Made by a program: the position numbers and the translations under genes. A stretch of 10,045 nucleotides of DNA from Entrophospora sp. SA101 (taxonomy: Eukaryota; Glomeromycota; Glomeromycetes; Entrophosporales; Entrophosporaceae), in NCBI GenBank assembly GCA_958430865.1, contig CAUDNR010000328.1, forward strand, positions 16,032 through 26,076, read 5' to 3'. The notes under the pieces were generated by a model. The model made no database searches and was not told the DNA's origin. It worked only from the letters and a program-made list of their open reading frames with translations. Position 1 is the first letter of the stretch, and each line of letters begins with the position of its first letter. Shown here in pieces: positions 9,352-10,045 of the stretch.

Positions 9352-9381
9352 CAAAATTATGCGTCACCAATCATAATTTTG
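9352..9381. repeat. Perfect 10-base inverted repeat (hairpin)
   Basis: CAAAATTATG (9352-9361) and CATAATTTTG (9372-9381) around a 10-base loop CGTCACCAAT. It lies directly next to the 19-base tandem repeat and shares its GCGTCA/TGACGC theme, so the two may form one repeat element. Confidence 0.7.
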
Positions 9382-9388
9382 ATGCGTT

Positions 9389-9455
9389 GACGCAAGACGC
9401 AATTCGCGACGCAAGACGAAATTCATGACGCAAGACGCAATTCGTGACGCAAGAT
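9389..9455. repeat. 19-base tandem repeat, about 3.5 copies
   Basis: Units start at 9389, 9408, 9427 and 9446, each beginning GACGCAAGACG and closing AATTCRY; the last is cut short. Copies differ by a few substitutions. The unit carries several CpG sites in otherwise CpG-poor, AT-rich DNA. It is a minisatellite, or an array of binding sites upstream of RINT1. Confidence 0.85.
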
Positions 9456-9805
9456 GAAAAAATACGCATTTGGAAATCTTGATTGCAAAAAATGGTTGTA
9501 AAACTCTTAACATTACTATTATTAATCACTATTTATTTACCAATCAAATTTCTTTGAATTATTAATATATGTGAATTTTTTTTTCGAGATTATTAATAAA
9601 ACAATAAAATAAATTTTTGATTCTTTTCTTTTTTCAAGTAACAAAATTTTTTTATTTACAATTAACAAAAAAAAAATCTTTTTACATTCACTTTCTTTTA
9701 TTTACTGTTAACAAAAAATATAAAGAATTAACACAAAAAATAAACTCATTCACCTTCCAAAGAATCAATTTTTTATTTACAATTTAAAAAAAATTAAATC
9801 TTATT

Positions 9806-10045
9806 ATGAATTCTTCTGAAGATGATGTTTCTACATCCACATTTATTACCAGAAAATCCAGTTCGGGAAGACCTGAGATGCAAGTATGGAACCATTTTAA
9901 TAAAACCGTTTCTAGTAGTAGGGGACATTATGCAGCTACCTGTAATTATTGTGAAAAAATTTGGGCACGTGGTAAACCAGATGAACTTCAAAATCATCTC
10001 GCAAGTGAATGTGACAAGTGTCCAGGAACCATCTGTGATGAATTC
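9806..10045 (+). CDS. BED zinc-finger protein, hAT-transposase-like, N-terminal part
   Basis: Open for 80 codons from ATG 9806 to the right edge without a stop. After a Ser/Thr-rich start of about 20 residues there is a BED-type finger: aromatic pair W28 and F31 in VWNHFNKT, then C46-x2-C49, H64 and C69 (CNYC ... HLASEC). This spacing fits the BED finger, a DNA-binding domain common at the N-terminus of hAT transposases and of genes domesticated from them. The GHYAATCNYC style is what I associate with the large hAT-like families of mycorrhizal fungi (memory, not a search). No terminal inverted repeat or target duplication is identifiable upstream, so whether this is a live transposon, a relic or a host gene cannot be decided here. 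No intron in the visible part. Confidence 0.8.
   Translation, partial: MNSSEDDVSTSTFITRKSSSGRPEMQVWNHFNKTVSSSRGHYAATCNYCEKIWARGKPDELQNHLASECDKCPGTICDEF

Larger units (their letters stand above)
9204..9805. promoter_or_regulatory. Divergent upstream region between the RINT1-like gene and the BED-finger ORF
   Basis: About 600 bases between two start codons facing away from each other, so both promoters should lie here. The half near RINT1 (9204-9460) has normal composition plus a hairpin and a 19-base tandem repeat. The half near the BED ORF (about 9490-9805) is almost pure AT with A and T runs. No clear TATA or known factor site can be singled out in such AT-rich DNA. Confidence 0.4.

Noticed and set aside
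9389..9455. CRISPR-like array
   Set aside because: The 19-base units are head to tail without spacers, in a eukaryotic intergenic region.
9794..9997. 67-codon minus-strand ORF
   Set aside because: Antisense of the BED zinc-finger ORF.

Overview
The window looks like nuclear DNA of a fungus with an intron-rich, very AT-rich genome. The best guess is an arbuscular mycorrhizal fungus such as Rhizophagus. This rests on: a split RINT1/Tip20 gene with ten short introns of 73-109 bases; intergenic DNA full of AT runs, microsatellites and short palindromic elements; and a hAT-type BED zinc-finger ORF of a style I associate with expanded families in these fungi. The species call is inference.

Layout, left to right. 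(1) Bases 1-1355 hold two pieces of a thermolysin-like (M4-type) zinc metalloprotease in opposite orientations. The catalytic core is on the minus strand (about 1040 to 1, running off the left edge). The C-terminal part is on the plus strand (about 1041-1355). The pieces look like consecutive parts of one protein, so the core appears inverted relative to its tail. (2) Bases 1356-5709 are mostly non-coding. They contain two palindromic MITE-like elements (2027-2193 with TA duplications; 2326-2475 with 59-base arms), a CCGG-centred palindrome near 2960, a decayed coding-like stretch near 3100-3590, microsatellites and one doubtful minus-strand ORF at 4229-4516. (3) Bases 5710-9188, minus strand, hold a complete RINT1/Tip20 gene in 11 exons, about 844 residues. 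This is a subunit of the ER vesicle-tethering complex (Dsl1/NRZ). One intron has no usable AG at the expected acceptor. (4) Bases 9204-9805 are the divergent upstream region, with a hairpin and a 19-base tandem repeat. (5) Bases 9806-10045, plus strand, are the start of a BED zinc-finger (hAT-transposase-like) protein that runs off the right edge.

The genes show no joint pathway: a housekeeping trafficking gene sits between a rearranged protease gene and a transposon-type gene. I see no convincing multi-gene novel system. The strongest oddities are the protease inversion, the RINT1 splice-site anomaly and the long fold-back elements.
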